Source: Blastococcus sp. CT_GayMR19
GTDB taxonomy: Bacteria; Actinomycetota; Actinomycetes; Mycobacteriales; Geodermatophilaceae
Assembly (NCBI RefSeq): GCF_004570385.1
Contig: NZ_SPQL01000004.1
Location: 1-64,000, forward strand
Reading direction: 5' to 3'
Length of the DNA: 64,000 bases
Shown here piece by piece: positions 34,362 through 42,211 of the stretch (its first letter is position 1; the number at the start of each line of letters is the position of its first letter). A program made the position numbers and the translations under genes. Under the pieces are notes generated by a model. The model saw nothing but the letters and a program-made list of their open reading frames with translations, was not told where the DNA came from and did no database searches.

Positions 34362-35429
34362 GTGGCAGTCAACCGGAGCCGCACCCGATCTCGTACCTAC
34401 GGGCGGGCCACGCTGACCGTCCTGCTCGGGGGCGCGCTGACCGCATGCGGCGGTGCCGGCGGCGGTGCCGGAGGCGGCGGCGGTGGTGGCGGTGGCGGCG
34501 AGGAGGCCCCCTTCGCCGGGGCCCGCCTCGACTTCGTCGTCCCCTACGAGCCCGGTGGCGGCTACGACGTGTACGCCCGCAGCCTGGCGCCCTACTTCGA
34601 GGAGTGCCTCGACGCGACGGTCACCGTCCAGAACGAGGCCGGCGCCGGTGGCCTCGTGGCGACCAACAAGACCGCGATCTCCCCTGCGGACGAGAACCGC
34701 TTCCAGATCGTGAACACCGTCGGCCTGGTCTCCGCCCAGATCGCCGGGGAGGAAGGGGCCAACTTCGACCTCAACGACCTGAACTGGATCGGCCGGGTCT
34801 CCGCTCCGCCGAACGTCCTGGTCGTCGGCAACGACAGCGGCTTCGAGTCCTTCGAGGACGTCGTCGCCGCTGAGGAGGCCGTGCGCTTCGTCGCGCAGGG
34901 CCCCGGGGCCAACGACTACCTCGCCCCGAACATCGTGGGGGCCGCGTACGAGTTCCCGTTCGAGGTCGTCACCGGCTTCGCGGGCGCGCCCGAGGCGCGC
35001 GGCGCCGTGATCGCCGGGGACGCCGACGCGCACATCCTCCCGGTCGACAGCCAGCTGAGCGCCATCGAGGCGGGGGAGGTGCAGCCGCTGGTCACCATCG
35101 ACGAGGAGGCCGACCCACTGCTGCCCGACGTGCCGACCATCTACGACGCCGCAGCCCCCGAGGGCGACGCGAAGGAGATCATCGACAACCTGGTGGCCCT
35201 GGGGCAGACCGGCCGCGCACTGATCGCCTCCCCCGAGATGCCCGAGGCGAGCGTCGAGGCGCTCCGCGAGGCCTTCACCTGCGTGATGGAGGACGAGCAA
35301 CTCCTCAGCGAGCTCGAGGAGCAGCAGCGGCCCGTCGACCCGCTGGGTGGCGAGGAGACGGCGGCCCTGGTCGCCGAGGTCCTCGAATCGCCCGAGGAGT
35401 TCCAGACGCTCGTCACCGAGAGCTTCTGA
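34362..35429 (+). CDS. Tripartite tricarboxylate transporter (TctC/Bug) substrate-binding lipoprotein
   Basis: Extracellular solute-binding lipoprotein of 355 residues. A basic N-terminus and hydrophobic segment end in the lipobox LTAC, followed by a remarkable linker of almost pure glycine (about residues 27-45). The Bug fold begins with LDFVVPYEPGGGYDVYAR, the carboxylate-binding loop of the family, and continues with VQNEAGAGGLVATN. It should capture a carboxylate for a TctAB permease, but no TctA or TctB gene is present in the window. GTG 34362 follows GGAGGAGAGGAG. Operator-like repeats lie upstream. Confidence 0.88.
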   Translation: MAVNRSRTRSRTYGRATLTVLLGGALTACGGAGGGAGGGGGGGGGGEEAPFAGARLDFVVPYEPGGGYDVYARSLAPYFEECLDATVTVQNEAGAGGLVATNKTAISPADENRFQIVNTVGLVSAQIAGEEGANFDLNDLNWIGRVSAPPNVLVVGNDSGFESFEDVVAAEEAVRFVAQGPGANDYLAPNIVGAAYEFPFEVVTGFAGAPEARGAVIAGDADAHILPVDSQLSAIEAGEVQPLVTIDEEADPLLPDVPTIYDAAAPEGDAKEIIDNLVALGQTGRALIASPEMPEASVEALREAFTCVMEDEQLLSELEEQQRPVDPLGGEETAALVAEVLESPEEFQTLVTESF

Positions 35430-35469
35430 CCGGGCTCCTGACCGACAGGTCCTGAGCGGCGGCCGCGGC

Positions 35470-35475
35470 TAAGGT
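35470..35475 (+). promoter_or_regulatory. Leaderless -10 box of the rhodanese gene
   Basis: TAAGGT ends seven bases before ATG 35483, which favours that start over an in-frame GTG at 35474 lying inside the box. Confidence 0.5.
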
Positions 35476-35482
35476 GGCCGGC

Positions 35483-35944
35483 ATGGCCGGGGCCGCTCCG
35501 CACTGGCCGGCCGAGGCGGGCGCTCCCGACCGGCCGGCCGGTTCCTGCACGGTCGACGAGCTGCTCGCCCGGGTGCGCGGCCGGATCGAGCGGGTCGAGC
35601 CGGCGGTGGCCTGGAGCCGCCTTGCCGCCGGGGCGCTGCTGGTCGACACCCGGCCGTCCGAGCAACGGGACCGGGACGGCGAGGTGCCGGGCGCCGTGGT
35701 GATCGACCGCAACGTCCTGGAGTGGCGGCTCGACCCGGCCGGCCCCGACCGGCTGCCGGAGGTGACCGGCTACGACCTCGAGGTCCTCGTCCTCTGCAAC
35801 GAGGGCTACAGCTCGAGCCTCGTAGCGGACACGCTGCGGACCCTCGGGCTGACCCGTGCCGTCGACGTCATCGGCGGTTTCGTCGCCTGGGCGGCCGCGG
35901 GGTTGCCCACGACCGGCGGCCGCGCCTCGGAGGCGGCGGCCTGA
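35483..35944 (+). CDS. Rhodanese-like sulfurtransferase domain protein
   Basis: Single rhodanese domain protein of 153 residues. The N-terminal cluster ALLVDTRPSEQRDRDGEVPGAVVI is the CH2A-like block, given here as LLVDTRPSEQRDRDGEVPG; the active-site Cys lies in VLCNEGYSSSLVA, and the last block is DVIGGFVAWAAAGLP. The loop CNEGYSS differs from the usual C-x4-R-[ST] pattern by lacking Arg, so sulfur transfer may be altered. The VLRF1 gene follows after 16 bases and is likely cotranscribed. Confidence 0.88.
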   Translation: MAGAAPHWPAEAGAPDRPAGSCTVDELLARVRGRIERVEPAVAWSRLAAGALLVDTRPSEQRDRDGEVPGAVVIDRNVLEWRLDPAGPDRLPEVTGYDLEVLVLCNEGYSSSLVADTLRTLGLTRAVDVIGGFVAWAAAGLPTTGGRASEAAA

Positions 35945-35960
35945 GCCGGACCGGGAGCCG

Positions 35961-36626
35961 GTGACCCGCGCCCGTCCCGCCGCGGGCGGTGGCCGCCGGC
36001 TGGGCGTGGCGCCCGAGCGCCTCGGCCGCTGGCTGGACGGCGTCGCGGAGCGGCACGGTGCGTTCACCGAGGTGTCGACCGCGGACGGGGCGGTGCACCT
36101 CACCTGCGCGGACACCACGGCGGTCACGCTCCGGGCGCCGTTCGACTGGGAACCCGAGCCGGCGCTGCTGTCCGGATTCACCGCTGCCGCCCGCATCCCG
36201 CACCGGGCCGCGGTGCTGCTCGTCCGGCGGGGGCGCTGGGCGGTCGGGATCTTCGACGGCTCGGACCTCGTCGTCTCCAAGGTGGACGCCCGGCTCGTCC
36301 AGGGACGCACGGCGGCCGGTGGCACGTCGCAGCAGCGCTACGCCCGCCGCCGCGGCAACCAGACCGACGCGGTCGTCGCGCACGCCGTCGAGACGGCGGT
36401 CCGGGTGCTTCTCCCGCACACGAGCGGCGTGGCCGCGCTGTTCACCGGCGGTGACCGCGGCCTGATCGACGACGTCCTCGCCGATCCCCGGCTGCGGCCG
36501 CTGGCGGCACTCCGCCGCGAGCCGGCCCTCGACGTGGGGGAGCCGACCAAGGCGGTGCTGCTCGAGACCCCGAAGCAGTTCCGCGCCATCGACGTCCACA
36601 TCCTGGAGCCTGAGGATCGGACCTGA
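35961..36626 (+). CDS. Actinobacterial Vms1-like release factor (acVLRF1)
   Basis: 221-residue homologue of the eukaryotic Vms1/ANKZF1 and eRF1 catalytic domain. The diagnostic loop GGTSQQRYARRRGNQ has the conserved glutamine that acts on peptidyl-tRNA on stalled ribosomes. Upstream are VLLVRRGRWAVGIFDG and SKVDARLVQGR; downstream the TGGDRGLIDDVLAD helix. Actinobacterial VLRF1 is known as a peptidyl-tRNA hydrolase-like rescue factor. GTG 35961 has GGGAG upstream. It sits between rhodanese and HelD genes, the latter preceded by a structured repeat. Confidence 0.85.
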   Translation: MTRARPAAGGGRRLGVAPERLGRWLDGVAERHGAFTEVSTADGAVHLTCADTTAVTLRAPFDWEPEPALLSGFTAAARIPHRAAVLLVRRGRWAVGIFDGSDLVVSKVDARLVQGRTAAGGTSQQRYARRRGNQTDAVVAHAVETAVRVLLPHTSGVAALFTGGDRGLIDDVLADPRLRPLAALRREPALDVGEPTKAVLLETPKQFRAIDVHILEPEDRT

Positions 36627-36634
36627 CTGGGAAG

Positions 36635-36742
36635 GTCGTGCCGAGTGGGGTCCGGAGGGCTCCGCGCAGGCGCGACGAAACGGCTCAACGCGCCCGGGGG
36701 ACGACGCCTGGCGGCGGTGTCGTCCGGAGGACGACAGTGTCA
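36635..36742 (+). repeat. Structured intergenic element, copy 2
   Basis: About 108 bases matching 25486-25592. The hairpin TGTCGTCC-GGA-GGACGACA (36718-36736) preserves pairing although two base pairs differ from copy 1. The outer 3' arm seen in copy 1 is missing. The element starts eight bases after the VLRF1 stop and ends two bases before the HelD GTG, so it forms the whole leader of that gene. Confidence 0.7.
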
Positions 36743-36744
36743 CG

Positions 36745-38775
36745 GTGACCCCCGCCCCCGATCCCGTCCTCGCCGCCGAGCGCGCCCACCTGGCGCGGGC
36801 GGCCCACTGCCTGACCGAGATGCGGTCCGCCGCCGCGGCGATCACCGATGCCGGCGTGGACGCCTGGGCCGCCGAGCGGCTCGGCGCCGCCCGCGCAGAA
36901 CGGCTCCGCGCCCTGGCCGCCGACCCCGGTGTCCCGCCGTTCTTCGGCCGCACCGACACCGACTCCGAGGCCTTCCACATCGGCCGCCGGCACGTCCGCG
37001 ACGCCGCCGGCGACCCGGTGGTCATCGACTGGCGCGCCCCCATGAGCCGGCCGTTCTACCAGGCCAGCGCCGCCGATCCCCAGGGCCTGGTGCGCCGCCG
37101 CCGCTACGGCTTCGCCGACGGCGAGCTGACCGGCTACGAGGACGAGCGGCTCGCCGCCGACGACGGGCCGGGGACGTTCCTCCGGGAGGAGATCGAGCGC
37201 CCCCGGAGCGGCCCGATGCGCGACATCGTCGCCACGATCCAGCCCGACCAGGACGACATCGTGCGGGCCCCGCTGAGCGAGTCGATCTGCGTGCAGGGGG
37301 CGCCGGGCACCGGCAAGACGGCGGTCGGGCTGCACCGCGCGGCCTACCTGCTCTACACGCACGGCGGCCAGCTCGCCCAGACCGGCGTGCTGGTGCTGGG
37401 ACCCAACCGCGCGTTCCTCCGCTACATCGAGCAGGTGCTGCCCACCCTCGGCGAGGTCGACGTCGACCAGACGACGGTCGCCGCGCTCACCGCGCGGGTG
37501 CCGGTCCGTGGGGTGGACCGGCCCGACGTCGCCGTCCTCAAGGGCGACGCCCGCCTGGCCGAGGTGCTGCGCCGGGCGCTGTGGGGCGAGATCGCCAAGC
37601 CGGCCGAGTCGATCCAGGTTCCGCTCTCCGGCCGGCGGTACCGCATCCCGGTCGAGCGGCTCAAGCGGTACGTCGACGACGTCCGCCGCCGCGGGCGCGG
37701 GGACGACGACCAGCAGCTGCTGCACTACGCCGCCGGCCGGGAGCGGGTGGCCACGCTCCTCGCGGAGGACGCCCGCCGGCAGAAGGAGGAGGCCGGGGGC
37801 AGCCCCACCGACGCCGAGACCGCCCGGGCAGCGCGCAGCGCCGAGGTGCGCGCGTTCTGCGACGACGTGTGGCCGGCCCGTGACGCGGCCGGGGTGGTGC
37901 ACGACCTGTGGACCGATCCGGCGCGGCTGGCCCGGGCGGCGCGCGGCATCCTCGACGAGAAGGAGCAGGCGCTGCTGCACCGGCCCGCCCGGTCGATCCG
38001 CGCCGCGGCGTGGACGGACGCCGATGCCGTGCTCGTGGACGAGGTCGCCGGCCTGCTGGAGCGCACGCCGGGCTACGGGCACGTGGTGGTGGACGAGGCG
38101 CAGGACCTCTCGCCGATGCAGTGCCGCGCGGTGGCCCGGCGGCTGGCGGCCGGCTCGCTCACCGTGCTGGGCGACCTCGCGCAGGCGACGAGCCCGTGGT
38201 CGCCGTCGGACTGGCAGGAGACGCTGGCGGGTCTCGGCCGGCCGGCCACCGTCGTCCGTCCGCTGACCCGCGGCTACCGGGTGCCCGGCGAGGTGCTGGA
38301 CTTCGCCAACCGCCTGCTGCCGCTGATCGCGCCGGACCTGCCGGCCGCCACGGCGATCCGCTCGGAGCCCGGCTCGCTCACCGTCCGGCCGGTGTCGGCG
38401 CTCGCGGGCCCGCTGCCCGAGGTCGTCGCCGGGCTAGTCGGCTCGCCGGGCTCGATCGGCGTGGTCTGCGCGGACGGCGCGGTGGCCGAGGTGGTCGGGC
38501 TGCTGGCCGGGGCCGGGCTGCCCGCGGCCGCACTCACCGACGACGACGATGCGGCGGCCCGGGTGGCGGTCGTGCCGGCGACCCTGGCCAAGGGGCTCGA
38601 GTTCGACGCCGTCGTGGTGGTGGACCCGGCCGCGATCGTCGCCGCGGAACCCCGCGGGCTGCACCGCCTCTACGTCGTCCTCACGCGGGCGGTGAGCACG
38701 CTCGTGGTGCTGCACCGCGGCGACCTCCCCGCGCCCCTCGCCGTCCCGGTGGCGGAGGCCCTGGGACAGGTGTGA
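36745..38775 (+). CDS. helD: HelD-like UvrD-family ATPase (RNA polymerase recycling)
   Basis: 676-residue superfamily 1 helicase-like ATPase. Walker A is GAPGTGKTAVGLHRA, Walker B VVVDEAQDLSPMQCRA, and later motifs are TRGYRVPGEVLDFANR and the C-terminal RLYVVLTRAVSTLVV. An N-terminal coiled-coil arm (residues 1-60) and WRAPMSRPFYQA are typical of HelD rather than true UvrD. HelD proteins displace or recycle stalled RNA polymerase and some confer rifamycin tolerance. No rifamycin-associated element is recognised upstream; instead the leader is the structured repeat. ATPase family is certain; gene name is by architecture. Confidence 0.88.
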   Translation: MTPAPDPVLAAERAHLARAAHCLTEMRSAAAAITDAGVDAWAAERLGAARAERLRALAADPGVPPFFGRTDTDSEAFHIGRRHVRDAAGDPVVIDWRAPMSRPFYQASAADPQGLVRRRRYGFADGELTGYEDERLAADDGPGTFLREEIERPRSGPMRDIVATIQPDQDDIVRAPLSESICVQGAPGTGKTAVGLHRAAYLLYTHGGQLAQTGVLVLGPNRAFLRYIEQVLPTLGEVDVDQTTVAALTARVPVRGVDRPDVAVLKGDARLAEVLRRALWGEIAKPAESIQVPLSGRRYRIPVERLKRYVDDVRRRGRGDDDQQLLHYAAGRERVATLLAEDARRQKEEAGGSPTDAETARAARSAEVRAFCDDVWPARDAAGVVHDLWTDPARLARAARGILDEKEQALLHRPARSIRAAAWTDADAVLVDEVAGLLERTPGYGHVVVDEAQDLSPMQCRAVARRLAAGSLTVLGDLAQATSPWSPSDWQETLAGLGRPATVVRPLTRGYRVPGEVLDFANRLLPLIAPDLPAATAIRSEPGSLTVRPVSALAGPLPEVVAGLVGSPGSIGVVCADGAVAEVVGLLAGAGLPAAALTDDDDAAARVAVVPATLAKGLEFDAVVVVDPAAIVAAEPRGLHRLYVVLTRAVSTLVVLHRGDLPAPLAVPVAEALGQV

Positions 38776-38880
38776 CCGGAGATTCGCGCGGACGGCACGG
38801 CCGGCCTCCGGTGCGGCGCGGGAGGTTGTGACCCGGGCGCGTCTCTGTTGTGGTGAGGCTCGCATCGGAGGGGGAGGGCC

Positions 38881-41205
38881 ATGGATTCGCGTACGGGACG
38901 CGTCCGCACGCTGTGCACGCTCGTCCTCACCATCGTGCTCGCCGGAACCCTGCTCGCCGGGCTCCTGCTCCCGTGGGTGGGCGGCCCCGCGCTGGCCGCC
39001 CAGCAGACGACGGGCCTGCTCGGCGATCCGCCGATCGAGCTGACCGACGCACCCCCGCCCGGCAACACCGTCATGCTCGCCGCCAACGGTGAGGTGATCA
39101 CGTCCTTCTACGCGGAGAACCGGGACCCCGTCGAGCCGGACCAGATCGCCGAGATCATGAAGCAGGCGCTGGTCGCCATCGAGGACGCCCGCTTCCACGA
39201 GCACGGCGGCGTGGACGTGCAGGGCACCCTGCGCGCGCTGGTCAAGAACGTGGTGGCCGGGGAGGTCCAGGAGGGTGGCTCGACGCTCACCCAGCAGCTG
39301 GTCAAGCAGACGCTGCTCCAGGCCGGGCAGTCCGAGGAAGAGCGCGTGGCCGCCACCGACAAGACGCTCGGCCGCAAGCTGCGCGAGGCACGGCTGGCCC
39401 TGGCGCTCGAGGACACCTACGGCAAGGACGAGCTGCTCACCCGGTACCTCAACATCGTCTACTACGGGCAGAACGCCTACGGGATCCAGCCCGCGGCCCG
39501 CGCCTTCTTCGGCGTCGACGCCGCCGACCTCACCCTGACCCAGGCCGCCCTGCTGGCCGGGCTGGTGCGCAGCCCGGTCGACGACGACCCCTTCACCAAC
39601 CCCGAGGCCGCCACCGTCCGGCGCAACCAGGTGCTCACCCGGATGGCCGCGCAGGGCTACATCACCCCGGCCGAGGAGGCCGAGGCGACGGCGGCGCCGC
39701 TCGGGCTGGCGCCGGCACCCGCGCCGCGCCGCGGGTGCGTGCAGGCCAGCGTCGGCGCCTACGTCTGCGACTTCGCGCAGAAGTACCTGACCACGACCCT
39801 CGGGATCACCCAGCAGCAGCTCGAGCGCGGCGGCCTCGTCATCCAGACCACCCTGGACGCCGACCTGCAGCGCGCCGGTGACTCCGCCGTCCTGAACACC
39901 CTCGATCTGGGTCAGTCCGTGGCCGGCACGTTCACCGCCGTGCAGCCGGGCACCGGGCACCTGCTGGCGATGAGCGTCAACCGGACCTTCGGCTACGACC
40001 TGAGCGACCCCACGCAGGAGTCGTTCAACCTCAACGAGGCCCCCAGCCGCGGCGCCGGGTCCACGTACAAGGTCTTCGTGGCCGCGGCCGCGCTCGCCCG
40101 GGGCTACTCGTCCACCTACACGCTGACGGCGCCGAGCCCGTACTACTCGAAGGTCTTCAAGAAGAACGGCGGGCGCTACGACGTCCGCAACGCCACCAAC
40201 GGGTACCGCGCGACGCTGGACCTCACGACCGCGCTCTACCAGTCCTCCAACACCTACTTCCTCGCCTTGGAGGACGCGCTCGGCAGCGTCGAGGAGCCGG
40301 TGCGCATGGCGAAGGCGATGGGGCTCTACGACTTCGGGCCGGCCGACCTGGCCGAGACGGTCATCGCCGAGAACCGCGGCTCCTTCACCTTCGGCCCCGA
40401 CGCCACCAGTCCCCTCGGGCTGGCCAACGCCTACTCGACGCTGGCGGCCTCCGGTACGCACTGCGACGTCGTCCCGGTGACCGCCGTCCTCGACCGCTTC
40501 GGGAAGCCGCTGGCCGGCGACGACGGCGAGCCCCTGCCTGTCGGGAACACGTGCACGCCCGAGGCCATCCCGTCGGGCGTCGCGAACACGCTGAACCAGA
40601 TGCTGCGCAAGGACGTCGAACCCGGGAACCGGGGGCAGACCGGATCGCGCGCCTACGTCCCCGGCCACCAGATCGCCGGCAAGACGGGGACGACGCAGAA
40701 CACCAACTCGGTGGCCTTCGTCGGCTACACCCCCGAGATCGCCGCCAGCGTGATGGTCTTCAACCCCAAGGAGGAGGAGGACGTCGGGGGCTACGGCGGT
40801 GGCAAGGGCGCGACCATCTGGCGGGACGCCATGGCGCCGATCCTGACCGCGCGCGGGAGCGGCGACTTCCCGCCGGCGGACCCGACCGTCGTCCGCGGCA
40901 ACACCGTGACTGTGCCGGGCTGCAGCTCGGTCAGCGACTGCCGCACGGTGCTCACGGATGCCGGTTTCCGGCACACCACGGTGCGGACCAACAGCAGCAA
41001 GGCGGCGGGATCGCTGGTGGGCACCAGCCCGTCCCGCGGCGGCCGCGCCGTGCCCGGGCAGCTGGTCTCGATCCTGGTGAGCAACGGCTCGGGATCCGCG
41101 CCGCGGCCAGCCCCCACGCCGACCCCGGCGCCGGCGCCTGCTCCCGAGCCGCCCGCTCCCGAGCCGCCGCCGGTGACCGAGCCACCCGTGACGCCTCCCG
41201 CCTAG
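38881..41205 (+). CDS. Bifunctional penicillin-binding protein with PASTA domain
   Basis: Class A PBP of 774 residues. A signal-anchor helix (about residues 13-35) is followed by the GT51 transglycosylase with catalytic Glu101 in EDARFHEHGG and GGSTLTQQLVK. The transpeptidase has Ser394-x-x-Lys in AGSTYKVF, Ser-Ser-Asn at 455-457 and KTG at 601-603. One PASTA domain covers about residues 670-740, and a Pro/Ala/Thr-rich tail follows. It builds and crosslinks peptidoglycan at the outer face of the membrane. RBS GGAGGGGGAGGG precedes ATG 38881. Confidence 0.95.
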   Translation: MDSRTGRVRTLCTLVLTIVLAGTLLAGLLLPWVGGPALAAQQTTGLLGDPPIELTDAPPPGNTVMLAANGEVITSFYAENRDPVEPDQIAEIMKQALVAIEDARFHEHGGVDVQGTLRALVKNVVAGEVQEGGSTLTQQLVKQTLLQAGQSEEERVAATDKTLGRKLREARLALALEDTYGKDELLTRYLNIVYYGQNAYGIQPAARAFFGVDAADLTLTQAALLAGLVRSPVDDDPFTNPEAATVRRNQVLTRMAAQGYITPAEEAEATAAPLGLAPAPAPRRGCVQASVGAYVCDFAQKYLTTTLGITQQQLERGGLVIQTTLDADLQRAGDSAVLNTLDLGQSVAGTFTAVQPGTGHLLAMSVNRTFGYDLSDPTQESFNLNEAPSRGAGSTYKVFVAAAALARGYSSTYTLTAPSPYYSKVFKKNGGRYDVRNATNGYRATLDLTTALYQSSNTYFLALEDALGSVEEPVRMAKAMGLYDFGPADLAETVIAENRGSFTFGPDATSPLGLANAYSTLAASGTHCDVVPVTAVLDRFGKPLAGDDGEPLPVGNTCTPEAIPSGVANTLNQMLRKDVEPGNRGQTGSRAYVPGHQIAGKTGTTQNTNSVAFVGYTPEIAASVMVFNPKEEEDVGGYGGGKGATIWRDAMAPILTARGSGDFPPADPTVVRGNTVTVPGCSSVSDCRTVLTDAGFRHTTVRTNSSKAAGSLVGTSPSRGGRAVPGQLVSILVSNGSGSAPRPAPTPTPAPAPAPEPPAPEPPPVTEPPVTPPA

Positions 41206-41232
41206 CGCGTGCCGGTCCCGGCCGGCGAGGGC

Positions 41233-42153
41233 TCAGCGGAGCGGGCGCACCCCGCCCGGGCGCGCCCCTCCCGGGTGCGCCCCGCCCGGCGCGGCGGCCG
41301 ACCTCCGGGCGAGGAGGTCGTCGAGCGACTGCGTGAGCAGCCACCCGACGAGCACGACCAGGTGCAGCAGGAACAGCCACAGGCCCACGGCGACGACGCC
41401 GCCGACCACGGTCAGGCCACCGAAGGGCGCCCCGAGGTCCAGCGGCAGGGCGAGGAACAGCACGAAGCCCTGGAGGAAGCCGGAGAGGCAGGCGGCCGTG
41501 AACGCCGCGCCGATCGCCAGCGCGGACCAGCGGACCCGCCCGGCGCCGACGACCCGGAACCCCCACGCGAGCGGAAGGGTGAGCGCGGCCAGCACCCCGT
41601 AGAAGCCCACCGCGACGCGACCCACGGTGGCGAGCGCGCCGCCGTCCCGGGCCAGGTCGGCCATCACCGGGACGGTGAGCAGCAGCGGGTACAGGAGCAC
41701 GGGGGCCACCACGAGGACCGGCAGCGCCGCCAGCCGCCCGCGCCAGCCGGTCATCCCCTCGCGCCGGCCGCTGAACCGGAGCAGGGCCCGCCGCAGCCCC
41801 TCGCCGTAGAAGGTCATCGGCAGGAGCGCGAGCAGCCCGCTCAGCAGCCCCAGGCCGATGCCGGCCTCCACCAGGCGCATGACGGCGTCCGGTGCGCCCA
41901 GCTCGGCCGGGAGGAGCTCGGCCAGCCGGTCGCCCAGCTCCGACACGCGGCGGGGGGACGTCAGGCGGGCGGTCAGCCCGAACGCCAGCACCAGCAGCGG
42001 GACGACGGCGATCCCGGCATAGAACGTGAGCCCGGCCGCGATCAGGGCGAGGTCGCGACCCTCGAGGCGGCGCCGCACCCCGGCCACGAGCTCGGGGACG
42101 GCGCCGCGCGCGGCCGCCGCGCGGCCCGGGCGGACCGAGCCGTCGTTGGTCAT
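41233..42153 (-). CDS. YihY/BrkB-family membrane protein
   Basis: About 306 residues with roughly six hydrophobic segments. The N-terminal ALIAAGLTFYAGIAVVPLLV is the family signature (AAGLaFY...PL), and the last helix pair has FLLHLVVLVGWLLTQSLD. The C-terminal tail is a Pro/Gly/Arg-rich repeat (GGAHPGGARPGGVRP). Despite old names (virulence factor BrkB, RNase BN) the family function is unknown. ATG 42153 is preferred; a GTG at 42168 would add five residues. It is convergent with the PBP gene. Confidence 0.85.
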   Translation of the reverse strand: MTNDGSVRPGRAAAARGAVPELVAGVRRRLEGRDLALIAAGLTFYAGIAVVPLLVLAFGLTARLTSPRRVSELGDRLAELLPAELGAPDAVMRLVEAGIGLGLLSGLLALLPMTFYGEGLRRALLRFSGRREGMTGWRGRLAALPVLVVAPVLLYPLLLTVPVMADLARDGGALATVGRVAVGFYGVLAALTLPLAWGFRVVGAGRVRWSALAIGAAFTAACLSGFLQGFVLFLALPLDLGAPFGGLTVVGGVVAVGLWLFLLHLVVLVGWLLTQSLDDLLARRSAAAPGGAHPGGARPGGVRPLR

Positions 42154-42211
42154 CGGCGTCCATGTCACCAGGCCCGGGGCCGCGCCGCCCGGCGAGCGGG
42201 GATTGCGGGCG

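Noticed and set aside
36635-36742. Rifamycin-associated element upstream of HelD
   Set aside because: The known inverted repeat of that element is not present; the leader is instead the two-copy structured repeat.
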